Source: Lysobacter_I brunescens
GTDB lineage: Bacteria; Pseudomonadota; Gammaproteobacteria; Xanthomonadales; Xanthomonadaceae
Reading direction: 5' to 3'
Assembly (NCBI RefSeq): GCF_042677005.1
Contig: NZ_JBHTIF010000003.1
Span: forward strand, 1 to 64,000
Length of the DNA: 64,000 nucleotides
The notes below the pieces were generated by a model that was not told where the DNA came from, did not search any database, and was given only the letters and a program-made list of their open reading frames with translations. The translations under genes were made by a program, and so were the position numbers. Shown one piece after another: positions 49,829 through 59,045 of the stretch (its first letter is position 1; each line of letters opens with the position of its first letter).

Positions 49829-50761
49829 TCAGCGCAGGCGGTGTCGCTTCGCGAAGGCATGCACGGCGTCGCGATAGGCATCGGGCGCGTCGATGAAGGG
49901 GTTGTGGCGACCGGGCAGGGTGACGCGCGTCATCGTCGGATACGCGAAGCGTTCCGCCTGAGGGCCGACGGCATGGTCGTCCTGGCCGTCGATCACCAGC
50001 ACCGGGACCGTCACCTGTGCGGTCGACGGGATCAGGTCGTTGAAGTAGCTGCCCGGGTGGCCGCTGAAGACCTTCGTGCCCATGTCGCGGTTCCTGCCGA
50101 GGTCATGGCCTGCCACCTTGGCCTCCGCCGCGCGCTTCGAGGCTTCGGATGCGTACTGCAGCTGCCAGGACAGGCCCATCTTCTGCAGCATGCCCAGCAC
50201 GGTGAAGTAGCGTTGCGGGAACGGGATCGCGTCGTCGAAGCTCGGACGCGCCGCTTCGGGAATCAGGGCCAGGCCGTGCGTGTAGCTGCTCTGCATCGAC
50301 ATGCCCAGGTCGAGCAGCACGTTGCCCATGATCATCGCGCGCACCCGCTCCGGATGCTTCACGGCATAGGACTGCGCGATCAGTCCGCCGAACGAATAGG
50401 CGACCACGGTCCAGCGTTCGATCTTCAGGTGCCGGCGCAGGGCTTCGAGATCCGCGACCTGGCGCTCGAGCGAATAGTCACCATTGCCGGCGCTGGCCGA
50501 ATGGCCGCTGCCGCGCTGGTCGAGGTAGACCATGCGGAAGTCGCGTTCGAACAGGTCGCCCGCGACGGCCTGGAAACCCGCTGATCCGGAGCCTGGACCG
50601 CCATGGACGAACACCGCAGGCGCGCCTGTGCCGGCGATGTCGTAGTGCAGGACGACGCCGTCGTCGGTGGTGAAGGTGCCGACGCCGTCGGCGAGAGGCA
50701 CAGCGTGCGCGGTCGCGAAGGCGGCCAGAGCTGAAACGAGGAGGACGAGGCGACGCAACAT
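49829..50761 (-). CDS. Secreted alpha/beta hydrolase (proline iminopeptidase-like)
   Basis: 310 aa from ATG 50761, which starts a signal peptide (LRRLVLLVSALAAFATAHA-VP). The oxyanion motif is H53GGPG57, the nucleophile S123 is in AYSFGG, the Asp candidate is in DGQDDHAVGP, and the His is in GRHNPFIDAP. The HGGPG plus DQRGSGHS pattern is typical of the peptidase S33 family, so an aminopeptidase acting in the periplasm is likely. The exact substrate is unknown. Confidence 0.88.
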   Translation of the reverse strand: MLRRLVLLVSALAAFATAHAVPLADGVGTFTTDDGVVLHYDIAGTGAPAVFVHGGPGSGSAGFQAVAGDLFERDFRMVYLDQRGSGHSASAGNGDYSLERQVADLEALRRHLKIERWTVVAYSFGGLIAQSYAVKHPERVRAMIMGNVLLDLGMSMQSSYTHGLALIPEAARPSFDDAIPFPQRYFTVLGMLQKMGLSWQLQYASEASKRAAEAKVAGHDLGRNRDMGTKVFSGHPGSYFNDLIPSTAQVTVPVLVIDGQDDHAVGPQAERFAYPTMTRVTLPGRHNPFIDAPDAYRDAVHAFAKRHRLR

Positions 50762-50880
50762 GGTGGCTCCGGAGGCGACGAAAGACAGGCCTCCAGTCTG
50801 GCGATGCGCGTCCGATGGCATCAGGGGTCGATCGTCACCCCGTGCCCCTGCCTTTCGTCACCCGAAGTCGATGCGTCGGG

Positions 50881-51123
50881 TCAGCCTGCGGTCGCCGCGC
50901 GCGCAGCCGCAACTGCATTGGCGATGGCGGATTTCGCCTGCGGGCTGTTGCGCCAGCAGGTGGTTCCGAGCATGCCGGCGACCTGCTGCAGGATCGCATC
51001 GACTTCCGTGTCCGCGAGCAGCGCAAGCGAATCGATGCCGATCTGTTCGAGTCGATCGATCACGGTCGGGCCCACGCCCTTCAGCGAGAGCAGCAGGGTC
51101 CGCTGGTCGGCAGGAAATCCCAT
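50881..51123 (-). CDS. Small helix-hairpin-helix protein
   Basis: 80 aa. The core LLSLKGVGPTVIDRLEQIGIDSLALLADTE is a helix-hairpin-helix of the type found in DNA-binding or Cdd1-like proteins. The C-terminal WRNSPQAKSAIANAVAAAR is a helix. It starts 3 nt after the ispB stop on the same strand, so it is probably co-transcribed. No nuclease domain is present. The function is uncertain, though non-specific nucleic-acid binding is plausible. Confidence 0.8.
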   Translation of the reverse strand: MGFPADQRTLLLSLKGVGPTVIDRLEQIGIDSLALLADTEVDAILQQVAGMLGTTCWRNSPQAKSAIANAVAAARAATAG

Positions 51124-51126
51124 GGT

Positions 51127-52122
51127 TCAACGATCGCGCTGCACCGCGTAACGCGCCAGGCCGCGCAGCGCAGCGAGGGCGTCGTTGTCGCCGAGGCCAT
51201 CGAGGGCATCTTCGGCGGCGGTCGCATAGTCCTCGGCGCGCTTGCGGCTGTAGTCGATGCCCCCGGTCGCCGCGATCGCTGCCAGCACTTCGGGCATCGC
51301 ATCGACATCGCCTTCCTGCACGATCGTGCGCAGGCGCTCGCGGGTAGCCGCGTCGGCATGCTGGATTGCGTGGATCAGCGGCAGCGTGGCCTTGCCTTCG
51401 GCGAGATCGTCGCCGAGGTGCTTGCCCAGTGCGGCTTCGTCGGCGCTGTAGTCCAGCACGTCGTCGGCGATCTGGAAGGCATAGCCCAGGGCCATGCCGT
51501 AGTCGTGCAGCTTCTGCTGGACGGCGGCGTCGGCGCCCGCGAGCAGGGCACCCAGGCGGGTCGCGGCGGCGAACAGCACGGCGGTCTTGCGCTCGATCAC
51601 CTTCAGGTAGGCCGGCTCGTCGGTGTCCGGGTTGCGGATGTGCAGCAGCTGCAGCACTTCGCCCTCTGCGATGGCGTTGGTGGTGTCGGCGAGGATCTTC
51701 ATCACCTCGACCCGCTCCAGCTCGACCATCAGCTGGAAGCTGCGCGAGTACAGGAAGTCGCCGACCAGCACGCTGGCGGCATTGCCGAACACGGCATTGG
51801 CGGTCTTGCGGCCCCGGCGCAGGTCGGATTCGTCGACCACGTCGTCATGGAGCAGGGTGGCGGTGTGGATGAACTCGACCACGGCAGCCAGCTGCTGGGC
51901 ATCGCCGCCCTGGTGGCCCAGCGCGCGGGCCGCGAGCAGGAGCAGCATGGGACGCAGGCGTTTGCCGCCGCCGGAGACGATGTGCTCGGCCACCTGGTTG
52001 ACCAGGACCACGTCCGAGCCCAGGCGACGGCGGATCAGGGCGTCCACGGCGGCCATGTCCGGGGAGGCCAGGGCCAGGATGGCGGGCAGGTCGAGCGAGG
52101 CGGGCACCGAAGTGGCTTCCAT
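51127..52122 (-). CDS. ispB: Long-chain polyprenyl diphosphate synthase
   Basis: 331 aa trans-prenyltransferase. The first Asp-rich motif is D93DVVD97 with GGGKRLRP upstream, and the second is D220DVLD224 after YAFQIA. These are the allylic and IPP-binding sites. The product in this group is usually octaprenyl diphosphate for ubiquinone side chains, and the Ala residues before the first motif fit long-chain specificity. It is transcribed divergently from ssb. Confidence 0.95.
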   Translation of the reverse strand: MEATSVPASLDLPAILALASPDMAAVDALIRRRLGSDVVLVNQVAEHIVSGGGKRLRPMLLLLAARALGHQGGDAQQLAAVVEFIHTATLLHDDVVDESDLRRGRKTANAVFGNAASVLVGDFLYSRSFQLMVELERVEVMKILADTTNAIAEGEVLQLLHIRNPDTDEPAYLKVIERKTAVLFAAATRLGALLAGADAAVQQKLHDYGMALGYAFQIADDVLDYSADEAALGKHLGDDLAEGKATLPLIHAIQHADAATRERLRTIVQEGDVDAMPEVLAAIAATGGIDYSRKRAEDYATAAEDALDGLGDNDALAALRGLARYAVQRDR

Positions 52123-52143
52123 GTGGGGTCCAGGCGGGCGAAG

Positions 52144-52190
52144 CGGCCATTATAAATGGCCGGCGACACCGGGTCGGGCTTGCCCGACCC
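52144..52190. promoter_or_regulatory. Palindromes in the ispB-ssb intergenic region
   Basis: CGGCCATT-ATA-AATGGCCG (52144-52162) contains TATAAT on the minus strand (52149-52154), a possible ispB -10. Next to it GGGTCGGGC-TT-GCCCGACCC (52171-52190) is a perfect 9-bp hairpin. No good -35 was found for ispB. Confidence 0.45.
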
Positions 52191-52251
52191 TGCGATGCGG
52201 GATTTTCCGACCCGGTCACGGCCTGTTGCCTGATGCCGCCGAGGCCCCGGT

Positions 52252-52257
52252 TATAAT
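52252..52257 (+). promoter_or_regulatory. -10 box of ssb
   Basis: A perfect TATAAT, 43 nt before the ssb ATG. The nearest -35-like TTGCCT (52226-52231) is 20 nt away, which is wide. Confidence 0.5.
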
Positions 52258-52300
52258 GGAATGTCCTTCGCCACCCACGGCGACTCAGCAGGAACTCTTC

Positions 52301-52813
52301 ATGGCACGCGGCATCAACAAGGTGATCCTGGTCGGCAACCTCGGCAACGATCCCGAAACCAAGTACACCCAGGGCGGCATGGCCGTCACCAAGGTCAGCC
52401 TGGCCACCACCTCGGTGCGCAAGGACAGGGAAGGCAACACCCAGGAACGCACCGAGTGGCACCGGGTGACCTTCTTCGGCAAGCTCGGCGAGATCGCTGG
52501 CGAATACCTGCGCAAGGGCAGCCAGGTCTACGTCGAAGGCTCGATCCGCTATGACAAGTACACCGGTCAGGACGGCGTCGAGCGCTATTCCACCGACATC
52601 ATCGCCGACGAGATGCAGATGCTCGGCGGTCGCGGCGATGGCGGCGGCGGTGAACGTCCGCAGCGCGCCCAGCGTTCGGAAGGCGGCGGCGGCTACGGCG
52701 GCGGCCAGCGCAGCGGTGGCGGCGGTGGATACGGCGGCGGTCAGCGCCAGGCCCCGGCCAACAACCCGCCCCCGGCGATGGACGACTTCTCCGACGACGA
52801 CATCCCGTTCTGA
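52301..52813 (+). CDS. ssb: Single-stranded DNA-binding protein
   Basis: 170 aa from ATG 52301; the frame is open far upstream across ispB but only this start fits the family (MARGINKVILVGNLGNDPE). An OB-fold covers residues 1-112 with TEWHRVTFFGKLGEIAGEYLRKG. A Gly/Gln/Arg-rich linker follows, then the acidic protein-interaction tail DDDIPF. It coats ssDNA and recruits repair and replication proteins. Confidence 0.97.
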   Translation: MARGINKVILVGNLGNDPETKYTQGGMAVTKVSLATTSVRKDREGNTQERTEWHRVTFFGKLGEIAGEYLRKGSQVYVEGSIRYDKYTGQDGVERYSTDIIADEMQMLGGRGDGGGGERPQRAQRSEGGGGYGGGQRSGGGGGYGGGQRQAPANNPPPAMDDFSDDDIPF

Positions 52814-52841
52814 TTCCCGGCATCCACTGCCCGGATCATCG

Positions 52842-52869
52842 AAAAGCCCGCCGGCGACGGCGGGCTTTT
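52842..52869 (+). terminator. Intrinsic terminator of ssb
   Basis: AAAAGCCCGCC (52842-52852) pairs with GGCGGGCTTTT (52859-52869) around a 6-nt loop, and the T-run continues to 52870. It lies 28 nt after the ssb stop. Confidence 0.85.
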
Positions 52870-52986
52870 TCGTTGCCGCGTGTACTTTTTCCGCCGCGGA
52901 TGATGCGGATTCACGCGAATCTGTTCGGTGATGAAGATCGCTTTCGATCCGCAAACTCCGCGTCGACCCGTGGCAAAAAGCATATC

Positions 52987-54099
52987 TCAGTCGCCGTCCA
53001 CTGCGCGACGACCGACGGCCGGGTCGTCGGTGAAGAAGCCGTCGATGCCCACGGCGATGGCGTCGCGGATCTGCCGGATCGAGCCGGCGTCGTGGCGCGC
53101 GGCGGGGCCGCCCGTGCCGCGATAGTCGCCGGGCAGGAAGTGGTTCTCGGGTCGGAAGGTGTAGACGATCACCTGCAGCCCGGCGGCATGCGCGGCGTCG
53201 ACGAGCGGGCTGCGCGATGTGCCGTCTTCGGCCTTGCGCGGTGCGATGGCGAGGTAATGCGGGCCGATGGCATCGGCATAGGTCGCGACTTCGCGCAGCG
53301 CTTCGGGCGTGGCCAGCGAGGCATAGCTGCGCGGTTTGCCGACGGCGACGGTGTCGAAGGGCTTCTCGTTCGGGTCACCGTAGAGCTGCAGCAGCGTCAG
53401 ATTCGATGGACGCGGGATCCGCTCGCGCAGCGCGCGCAGGTTGGCGGTCTCGAACGACTGGATCACCACGGGCGCAGTGCGTGTGTGCGGATGCGCGTTC
53501 AGTGCATCGAGCAATCTGCTTTCCATCGCCAGGCCCAGCGATGCGAAATGGGTCGGATGCTTCAGCTCCGGCGCCAGGCCGATGACGCGGCCGCGCGCGG
53601 CGGATTCGGCGGCGGCGAGATCGAGGATCTCGGCCAGGGTCGGGATCTCGAAACGGCCGTCCAATGCCGTGCTGCGCAGCTCGGGCAGGCGTTCGCGGGC
53701 GCGCAGCGTCTTCAGTTCGGCCAGGGTGAAATCCTCGGTGAACCAGCCGGTCACGCGCTCGCCGTCGATGCTGCGCGTGGTGCGTCGGCCGGTGAATTCG
53801 GGACGCGACGCGACATCGGTGGTACCGGAGATCTCGTTCTCGTGGCGCGCGACGAGCACGCCGTCGCGCGTGCTGACCAGGTCGGGCTCGATCAGGTCGG
53901 CGCCGTCCTCGATCGCCTTCCGGTAGCTTTCCAGCGTGTGCTCGGGACGCAGCGCGCTGGCGCCGCGATGGCCGATGACCAGCGGCGGCGTTCGGTTGTC
54001 GGAGGTCGGCGGCATGGGCTTCGCTTGCGGATGGGACGTGGTCTTGCATCCTGCCACGAGCAGGAGGGCGAGCAGGGCGGCGGTCAGGCGAGGGGACAT
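52987..54099 (-). CDS. glpQ: Glycerophosphodiester phosphodiesterase lipoprotein
   Basis: 370 aa from ATG 54099, giving a lipoprotein signal with lipobox L-V-A-G-C18. The catalytic GDPD elements are VIGHRGASALRPEHTLESY, IEPDLVSTRDGVLVARHEN and the late FFTDDP motif. It hydrolyses glycerophosphodiesters to glycerol-3-phosphate and an alcohol at the cell envelope. The long insert after the DLV motif is typical of the periplasmic GlpQ branch. No transporter genes are adjacent. Confidence 0.93.
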   Translation of the reverse strand: MSPRLTAALLALLLVAGCKTTSHPQAKPMPPTSDNRTPPLVIGHRGASALRPEHTLESYRKAIEDGADLIEPDLVSTRDGVLVARHENEISGTTDVASRPEFTGRRTTRSIDGERVTGWFTEDFTLAELKTLRARERLPELRSTALDGRFEIPTLAEILDLAAAESAARGRVIGLAPELKHPTHFASLGLAMESRLLDALNAHPHTRTAPVVIQSFETANLRALRERIPRPSNLTLLQLYGDPNEKPFDTVAVGKPRSYASLATPEALREVATYADAIGPHYLAIAPRKAEDGTSRSPLVDAAHAAGLQVIVYTFRPENHFLPGDYRGTGGPAARHDAGSIRQIRDAIAVGIDGFFTDDPAVGRRAVDGD

Positions 54100-54208
54100 G
54101 GCATGCGGGGCTGGCGGGGGCGGCGCCAGCATGCACGATCGAGATTGCGGTTGTTCGCGTGCCCGACACGGCGCGGTCGGGGTGCGACTGGATTCAACGG
54201 GTCTCGAG

Positions 54209-55789
54209 TCAGTGACCGCCGGCCGCTGCGGGCCCCGCCTTCGCGCCGAACGGCGGCTTGGCCAACCAGACGAACGCGATCACGCACAGGAAGATGATGC
54301 CCAGCAGATGGAAGATCTCGTTGAAGCCGATCTGCGCGGCCTGCTGGGTGATCATGCGTTCCAGCACCGCTGCGCCGGTCTGCGGGTCGCCGCCGCCGAG
54401 CGCGGCGACCTGCTGCATCGTGGATGGGTCGTAGGCCGAGACCCGCTCGGTGAGATGCGCGTGATGCACGGCGCCGCGTTCGGTCCAGGCGTAGGTGGTC
54501 AGCGAGGCCGCGAAGCTGCCGCCGAGGGTGCGCATGAACGTCGCCAGCCCCGAGCCGGCCGCGATTTCGTGCGGTTCCAGGTCCGACAGCAGGATCTGCA
54601 GCACGGGCATGAAGAACAGCGCGACGCCGATGCCCTGGAACAGCTGGATCAGCGCGATCGTGTTGAAGTCGACGTCGAGGTTGAAGTGCGATCGTGCGAA
54701 GCTCGTGAACGACATCGCGACGAACGCGAGGCTGGCGAGCATGCGCAGGTCGAAGCGGCTCGCGTACTTGCCCACGAATGGCGTGAGCAGCACCGGCAGG
54801 ATGCCGATCGGGGCGGTCGCGAAGCCCGCCCAGATCGCGGTGTAGCCGAGATTGCGCTGCAGCCACAGCGGCACGAGGATGCCGACGCTGAAGAAAGCCG
54901 CATAGGCGACCACCATCGCGGCGGTGCCCGCGCTGAAATTGCGGTGGCGGAACAGGCGCAGGTTGACGATCGGGTCCTTGTCGGTGAGTTCCCAGATCAC
55001 GAACACCGCCAGCGAGATCGCGGCGATGATCGCGAGTACCACGATCAGCTGCGAACGGAACCAGTCCTCGTCGTTGCCCAGGTCGAGCAGGATCTGCAGC
55101 GCGCCCACGCCCAGCACCAGCGTGGCCAGGCCGATGTAATCCATCTTCGGTTTTTCGAGACGCTCCGGCCGGCCCTTGAGCTGGCGGCCGACGACGATGC
55201 TGGAGAAGATGCCGATCGGCACGTTGATGAAGAAGATCCATTCCCAGCTGTAGTTGTCGGTGATCCAGCCACCAAGGATCGGCCCCGCGATCGGCGCGAC
55301 CACCGTCACCATCGCCAGCAGGGCGATTGCCTGCCCGCGTTTCTGCGGCGGGTAGATCGACAGCAGCAGCGCCTGGGTGACCGGATACATCGGCCCGGCG
55401 ACGAAGCCCTGCAGTGCGCGCGCGAACACGAGGAAGCCCATGCTGCTCGCGATGCCGCACAGGAAGGACGCGATCACGAAGGCCAGCGTCGACCACATGA
55501 ACAGCTTGCGCTCGCCGTACTTGCGGCTGAGCCAGCCGGTCAGCGGCAGCGCGATGGCATTGCTCACCGCGAACGAGGTGATCACCCAGGTCGCCTGGTT
55601 GGCGCTGCCGCCGAGGTTGCCGGAGATCGTCGGCAGCGAGACGTTGGCGATCGTCGTGTCCAGCACCTGCATGAACGACGCGAGCGCGAGGCCCAGCGTG
55701 GTCAGCGGCACGCTGGCGGGCAGGAAACCCGGCGCCGCAGGTGGCGGCGCAGCGGGTGCGGCGTCGGCGGTGGCCGTTGCGGTGGTCAT
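54209..55789 (-). CDS. emrB: EmrB-type MFS drug efflux pump
   Basis: 526 aa from ATG 55789. Fourteen predicted transmembrane segments of the DHA2 family are visible, with the motif LDTTIANVSLPTISGNLGGS in helix 1 and GPMYPVTQALLLSIYPPQKRGQA in motif A/C regions. It exports hydrophobic compounds and proton uncouplers. It is the distal gene of a marR-OMF-emrA-emrB operon in which consecutive genes are nearly contiguous, so a complete tripartite pump is encoded. Confidence 0.95.
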   Translation of the reverse strand: MTTATATADAAPAAPPPAAPGFLPASVPLTTLGLALASFMQVLDTTIANVSLPTISGNLGGSANQATWVITSFAVSNAIALPLTGWLSRKYGERKLFMWSTLAFVIASFLCGIASSMGFLVFARALQGFVAGPMYPVTQALLLSIYPPQKRGQAIALLAMVTVVAPIAGPILGGWITDNYSWEWIFFINVPIGIFSSIVVGRQLKGRPERLEKPKMDYIGLATLVLGVGALQILLDLGNDEDWFRSQLIVVLAIIAAISLAVFVIWELTDKDPIVNLRLFRHRNFSAGTAAMVVAYAAFFSVGILVPLWLQRNLGYTAIWAGFATAPIGILPVLLTPFVGKYASRFDLRMLASLAFVAMSFTSFARSHFNLDVDFNTIALIQLFQGIGVALFFMPVLQILLSDLEPHEIAAGSGLATFMRTLGGSFAASLTTYAWTERGAVHHAHLTERVSAYDPSTMQQVAALGGGDPQTGAAVLERMITQQAAQIGFNEIFHLLGIIFLCVIAFVWLAKPPFGAKAGPAAAGGH

Positions 55790-55823
55790 GGCGTGGGTCC
55801 GGGCGTCGGGATTGCGCGCGCGA

Positions 55824-57038
55824 TCAGCGCGACGCACCCGGCAGGTTGTCGCGGACGACGCGCTGGATCAGCGCATCGGCTTCGGCGAGCTGCTTCGCAT
55901 AGGCGCTGGTGACCAGCACGGGCTTCGTCGCGGGCCGGGTCGCGAGCGTCGTGCCGTCGCGCTGCTTCAGCGACACATCGGCCGACATGCTCATGCCGAC
56001 GCGCAGTGGATGTTCGGCCAGCTGCTTCGGCTCCAGCGTCACGCGCACCGGCACGCGCTGCACGATCTTGATCCAGTTGCCGCTGGCGTTCTGCGCCGGT
56101 AGCAGTGCGAACGCGCTACCGGTGCCCAGGCCGATGCTCGCGATCCGGCCGATGTAGCGCACGTCGTCGCCGTAGACGTCCGAGACCAATTCGACCGGCT
56201 GGCCGATGCGCATGTCGCGCAGCTGGGTTTCCTTGAAGTTCGCGTCCACCCAGACCTGGTCCAGCGGGACCACGGTCATCAGGGTGGTGCCGGGCTGCAC
56301 GCGCTGGCCGAGCTGCACGCTGCGTTTCGCGACGTGGCCCGAGATCGGCGCGAGGATCGCGCCGCGCTGCAGGTTGAGGTAGGCCTGGCGCAGCTGCGCG
56401 GCGGCGGCCTCGACCTGCGGCTGCTTCATCACCGTGGTGTCGTCGACCAGCGCGCGGCTCCGCGACAGCTGGCCGCGCGAGGAGGACAGCGCGGCTTCTG
56501 CGGCGTCGAGCTGGGCGCGGGCATGCGCGAGTTCCTCGGCCGAGACCGCACCTTCGGCGACGAGGCCCGCACGCCGCGCCACGTCGGCACGCGCCTGCTT
56601 CACCGCGACTTCGCGCGCGCGCAGGTCGGCTTCGCCGGCATCCACCGCGTTGAACAGGCCGCGGACCTGACGCACGGTGCCGGCGAGGTTGGCTTCGGCC
56701 TGCTCGAAGGCGACGCGTGCATCGTTCGGATCGAGCTGCACGAGCGGCTGACCCGCTTCGACGCGCGCGCCTTCGTCGGCGAGGATGCTGACCACGGTGC
56801 CGGTGGTCTGCGGTGCGATGGTGACGATGTTGCCCTGCACGTAGGCGTCATCGGTCTCCTGGTGCCAGCGCCCGACCATCATGTGCCAGGCGAACCAGGA
56901 GAGGCCGGAGATCGCGACGACGGCACCGAGCACGGTGAGCGCGCGGCGGCGCTTGCCGTTGCCCTGCGGTGCCTGGGTTGGCGTGGCGGACTGCGCGTTC
57001 GCCGGAGTTGCGGGAGCGGGAGAGGTCGGCGTGCTCAT
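55824..57038 (-). CDS. emrA: EmrA-type membrane fusion protein
   Basis: 404 aa. A cytoplasmic Pro/Ala-rich start is followed by one transmembrane helix (about 34-53). Lipoyl/hairpin segments include DDAYVQGNIVTIAPQTTGTV, a coiled helical hairpin (about 110-200) and GHVAKRSVQLGQRVQPGTTLM, as in HlyD/EmrA proteins. It links the EmrB pump to the outer-membrane channel. Its ATG overlaps the stop of the outer-membrane-factor gene (57035). Confidence 0.94.
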   Translation of the reverse strand: MSTPTSPAPATPANAQSATPTQAPQGNGKRRRALTVLGAVVAISGLSWFAWHMMVGRWHQETDDAYVQGNIVTIAPQTTGTVVSILADEGARVEAGQPLVQLDPNDARVAFEQAEANLAGTVRQVRGLFNAVDAGEADLRAREVAVKQARADVARRAGLVAEGAVSAEELAHARAQLDAAEAALSSSRGQLSRSRALVDDTTVMKQPQVEAAAAQLRQAYLNLQRGAILAPISGHVAKRSVQLGQRVQPGTTLMTVVPLDQVWVDANFKETQLRDMRIGQPVELVSDVYGDDVRYIGRIASIGLGTGSAFALLPAQNASGNWIKIVQRVPVRVTLEPKQLAEHPLRVGMSMSADVSLKQRDGTTLATRPATKPVLVTSAYAKQLAEADALIQRVVRDNLPGASR

Positions 57039-58504
57039 GGCGTGTTCGATGCGGAAGACAGGGAAGGAGAGATCGGCGTGGTGCCGCCGCCGAGGGCGAT
57101 CGCGAGGTCGGCGGAAGCAGTGGCGCGCTGCGCGCGCAGTGCGGCGAGCTGCTGGTCGAGCTGCAGGACGGGACGTTCGGCGTTCAGCACGTCGATACGC
57201 GTGCCCAGGCCTGCACGATGCCGGCTGGCGAGCACGTCGCGCGCGCGGGCGGCGGCATCGCGCGCCTCGCGGGTCGAGGCGATCTGTGCGTCCAGCGTGC
57301 GCGAGGCCTGCAGGGCGTCGGCGACTTCGCGCAGGGCGCCGAGCACGGCCTGGTCGTACTGCGCGACTGCGAGGTCGTAGTCGGCATCGGCGCCGGCGAG
57401 CTGCGCGCGCAGGCGACGGCCCTGGAAGATCGGCAGGCTGATCGCCGGGCCGCCAGTGGCGAAGGCGGACTTCGGGTCGAACAGGTCGCCGAGCTTGCCC
57501 GTGGCCAGGCCGACGATGGCGCTGAGATTCACGTTCGGACGGAATTCGGCCTGGCTGGCGTCGATGCCGCGCGTGGCGGCTTCCACGCGCCAGCGCGCGG
57601 CGACCACGTCGGGGCGATGACCGAGCAGTTCGCTCGGCAGCAGCGAGGGCAGGGCGGCATCGGCCGATGCACCGAGGCGCGGCCGCTGCAGCGCCAGGCC
57701 GCGATCCGGCCCCTGGCCCGCGAGCGCGGCGAGCGCGTTGCGCAGCGCGTCGATGCGCTGGCGCCCGGCGTCGGCCTGCTGGCGTGCCGCGGCGACCGCG
57801 CTTTCGGCCTGGCGCAGGTTGAGCGTGTTATCGAGACCGGCACCGACGCGACGCCGGGCGAGATCGAGCATGCCCTGCGCACGCGCCTGCTCGCGTTCCG
57901 CCGTGTCGACGAGGTCGTGCGCCTGCGCCAGCGCGACATAGCCGCGTGCGATGTTGCCGGTCAGCATGAGCCGTGCGTGCTGCACGTCGACCTCGGCGGC
58001 ATGCGCCTGATCCACCGCCGCTTCCCAGCGGGCGCGTTTGCCGCCCCAGAGGTCCAGGTCGTATGCGAAGGACAGGTCGATCAGCGACACGCCCGTGTAT
58101 TCGCCGCCGCCGACGTTCTCGGGAATCAGGCTTTCCGGCAGATAGGCGCCGGAATACTGCGCCGTGCCGCGCACGCCGGGCCGGCGGGCCTCGTCGGCCA
58201 GACCGGCCTGGGCCTGTGCCTTGCGCACGCGGGCTTCGGCGGCGTCGATCGAAGGCGCATCGCGCAGTGCATCGGCCATCAGGGCGTCGAGCTGCGGATC
58301 GCCCCAGGCATGCCACCAGTCGCTCGCGGGCCAGGCCGCGTCGGACAGCCGGCCTTCGAAGGTCTTCGATACGGCCAGGGTATCGGCGTCGCGGGGCGTG
58401 GATGCGGGCGCCAGGCCATGGGTGCTTGCGCAGCCCGACAGCACTGCGGCCACGAGCACGGCAGGAAGCAAGCGCAGGAAAGGAAAGCGGAAGTCGCGTG
58501 TCAT
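57035..58504 (-). CDS. Outer-membrane efflux lipoprotein (NodT/OprM family)
   Basis: 489 aa from ATG 58504. The signal has a lipobox (AAVLSGC-AS). Two TolC-type repeats each contain long alpha-helical stretches (WWHAWGDPQLDALMADAL at the start of the barrel/helix domain, LGHRPDVVAARWRVEAA in the second repeat). It forms the trimeric channel for the EmrAB pump. It overlaps emrA by 4 nt and follows marR after 1 nt, so the whole set is one operon. Confidence 0.94.
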   Translation of the reverse strand: MTRDFRFPFLRLLPAVLVAAVLSGCASTHGLAPASTPRDADTLAVSKTFEGRLSDAAWPASDWWHAWGDPQLDALMADALRDAPSIDAAEARVRKAQAQAGLADEARRPGVRGTAQYSGAYLPESLIPENVGGGEYTGVSLIDLSFAYDLDLWGGKRARWEAAVDQAHAAEVDVQHARLMLTGNIARGYVALAQAHDLVDTAEREQARAQGMLDLARRRVGAGLDNTLNLRQAESAVAAARQQADAGRQRIDALRNALAALAGQGPDRGLALQRPRLGASADAALPSLLPSELLGHRPDVVAARWRVEAATRGIDASQAEFRPNVNLSAIVGLATGKLGDLFDPKSAFATGGPAISLPIFQGRRLRAQLAGADADYDLAVAQYDQAVLGALREVADALQASRTLDAQIASTREARDAAARARDVLASRHRAGLGTRIDVLNAERPVLQLDQQLAALRAQRATASADLAIALGGGTTPISPSLSSASNTP

Positions 58505-58505
58505 G

Positions 58506-58958
58506 TCAGTCCTCGCCACCGAGGTTGTCGCGCACCTGGCCGAGCAGGCGCATCAGGGTTTCCTGTTCGGCTTCCGACAGCCCGCGCAGGGCGCGTTCGC
58601 GGACGCGCAGGCCGCACTGGTGGATGTCGGCCCACATCGCCCGGCCGGTTTCGGTCAGGGCCACGCGCACCGCGCGGCGGTCGTCGGGATCGTCGATCCG
58701 GGTGGTGAAGCCGCGCTCTTCCAGCCGGTCGAGCAGGCGGGTCATCGCGCTGGGATTGAGGTCCGCCGCCCGGGCCAGTTCGCTGGCGCCGGCCTCACCT
58801 TCGGCGAGGCGCTTGAGGGTGATGTACTGGCTGAAGGTGAGGTCGTGCCCGGCCTGGGTGAGTTCGCGTTCCATGCGCGCCCACATGGCGTCGCGGACCT
58901 GGCGGAACAGCAGGCCGAGCTGCGAGCCGGACTGCGGGGTCTGGGAGGCTGCGTTCAT
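58506..58958 (-). CDS. MarR-family repressor of the efflux operon
   Basis: 150 aa from ATG 58958. A winged-helix domain has TFSQYITLKRLAEGEAGASELARAADLNPSAMTRLLDRLEERGFTTR and the wing DPDDRRAVRVALTETG, the classic MarR pattern. It is the first gene of the emr operon and would be autoregulatory through the palindrome directly upstream. Ligand unknown, but pump substrates are the usual inducers. The promoter leaves almost no 5' leader, so the start may be leaderless. Confidence 0.94.
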   Translation of the reverse strand: MNAASQTPQSGSQLGLLFRQVRDAMWARMERELTQAGHDLTFSQYITLKRLAEGEAGASELARAADLNPSAMTRLLDRLEERGFTTRIDDPDDRRAVRVALTETGRAMWADIHQCGLRVRERALRGLSEAEQETLMRLLGQVRDNLGGED

Positions 58959-58965
58959 GGTGCGA

Positions 58966-59011
58966 ATTATTTTGACCCTTGCAATATTTGTCAATGCAAA
59001 TATTAAAAGGG
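58966..59011 (-). promoter_or_regulatory. marR-emr promoter with overlapping MarR operator
   Basis: On the minus strand TTGACA (58989-58994) and AATAAT (58966-58971) are 17 nt apart. An imperfect palindrome with 15-nt arms (58976-58990 and 58997-59011, 13 of 15 paired, core AATATTTG/CAAATATT) covers the -35 box, the expected position for autorepression. The -10 lies only 8 nt before the ATG. Confidence 0.75.
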
Positions 59012-59045
59012 CAAACAAGAACGCAGCGTTACATGAGCAGGATGC

